Part shown: positions 63,947 to 64,000 of the stretch, piece by piece
Numbering within the stretch: the first letter of the stretch is position 1
How the letters are laid out: every line of letters begins with the position of its first letter
Source: UBA1715 sp964346725
GTDB taxonomy: Bacteria > Bacteroidota > Bacteroidia > Bacteroidales > UBA1715
Direction of reading: 5' to 3'
Assembly (NCBI GenBank): GCA_964346725.1
Contig: CAYFVM010000009.1
Location: 5,027 to 69,026 of the forward strand
DNA: 64,000 nucleotides
Program-made: the position numbers and the translations under genes
The notes under the pieces: generated by a model
Told to the model about the DNA's origin: nothing
Databases searched by the model: none
Seen by the model: the letters and a program-made list of their open reading frames with translations, nothing else

Positions 63947-64000
63947 CTATCGAATCAATGTCACGCTACCGAATTTGGTCTTCTTGCCATTGCCGGCATC
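63947..64000 (-). CDS. C-terminal end of a probable T9SS cargo protein
   Basis: Minus-strand frame entering at the window edge and ending at TAG (63947-63949). The 17 residues, ending KTKFGSVTLIR, resemble the last strand of type B (gliding-motility-associated) T9SS sorting domains, which often end in GxVTLIR-like sequences. The rest of the gene is outside the window. Confidence 0.5.
   Translation of the reverse strand, partial: DAGNGKKTKFGSVTLIR

Overview
The window looks like a scaffold piece from an anaerobic member of the Bacteroidales (Bacteroidota). The evidence is a low-GC genome with Bacteroidota-style promoters (TAnnTTTG -7 boxes), a secreted esterase and a second truncated protein with type IX secretion (T9SS) tails, many small lipoproteins and outer-membrane beta-barrels, a glycogen cluster of Bacteroides type (debranching enzyme, GT4 synthase, GH57, GlgP), and 4Fe-4S redox proteins of anaerobes. 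A run of 100 N at 40994-41093 marks an assembly gap. No rRNA or tRNA gene was seen.

Layout. 1-3711: an iron-sulfur operon with a DUF5320-like tail, two tandem MinD-type ATPases carrying inserted ferredoxin domains, a second DUF5320-like protein and an HdrC/HdrB-like pair. 3888-7125: thrS-infC-rpmI-rplT. 7138-9896: dapB, signal peptidase I and a WbqC-like protein. 9979-14318 (minus): RND exporter, sugar-nucleotide epimerase, polyprenyl synthase. 14495-18416: GT2, fused SpmA/SpmB-like membrane protein, TrmO and an SDR. 18488-25806 (minus): glycogen operon. 25920-35764: WG-repeat protein, barrel protein, xerD, NrnA-like DHH phosphoesterase, FKBP lipoprotein, yidC, lipoprotein, DUF349 protein and trmD.

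35774-41658: a chagasin-like (I42) inhibitor gene followed by a complete type V-A CRISPR-Cas locus on the minus strand: cas12a, cas4, cas1, cas2, leader, then an array of three 36-nt repeats and two spacers. The catalytic and pre-crRNA processing residues of Cas12a are intact. The assembly gap falls in its recognition lobe, so the apparent 1058-aa length is too short by my estimate of roughly 200 residues.

42070-64000: nadC followed by a PafA-like protein that has lost nearly all metal and phosphate ligands and has a perfect 26-bp palindrome inside its signal-peptide coding region. Then come a barrel protein, Prc protease, a lipoprotein paralogous to the one at 32261-33124, a TerB-ABC-permease fusion, rbfA, a methyltransferase, a LolC/E-type permease, CvpA, YbaK, hisA, a T9SS-exported sialate O-acetylesterase, a MerR regulator, a methyltransferase coupled to a 65-aa lipoprotein, a barrel protein, recG and the tail of another probable T9SS cargo.

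The most notable points are the type V-A locus with its eroded terminal repeat against a neighbouring promoter, the pseudo-phosphatase with the in-frame palindrome, and the unnamed paralogous lipoprotein family.
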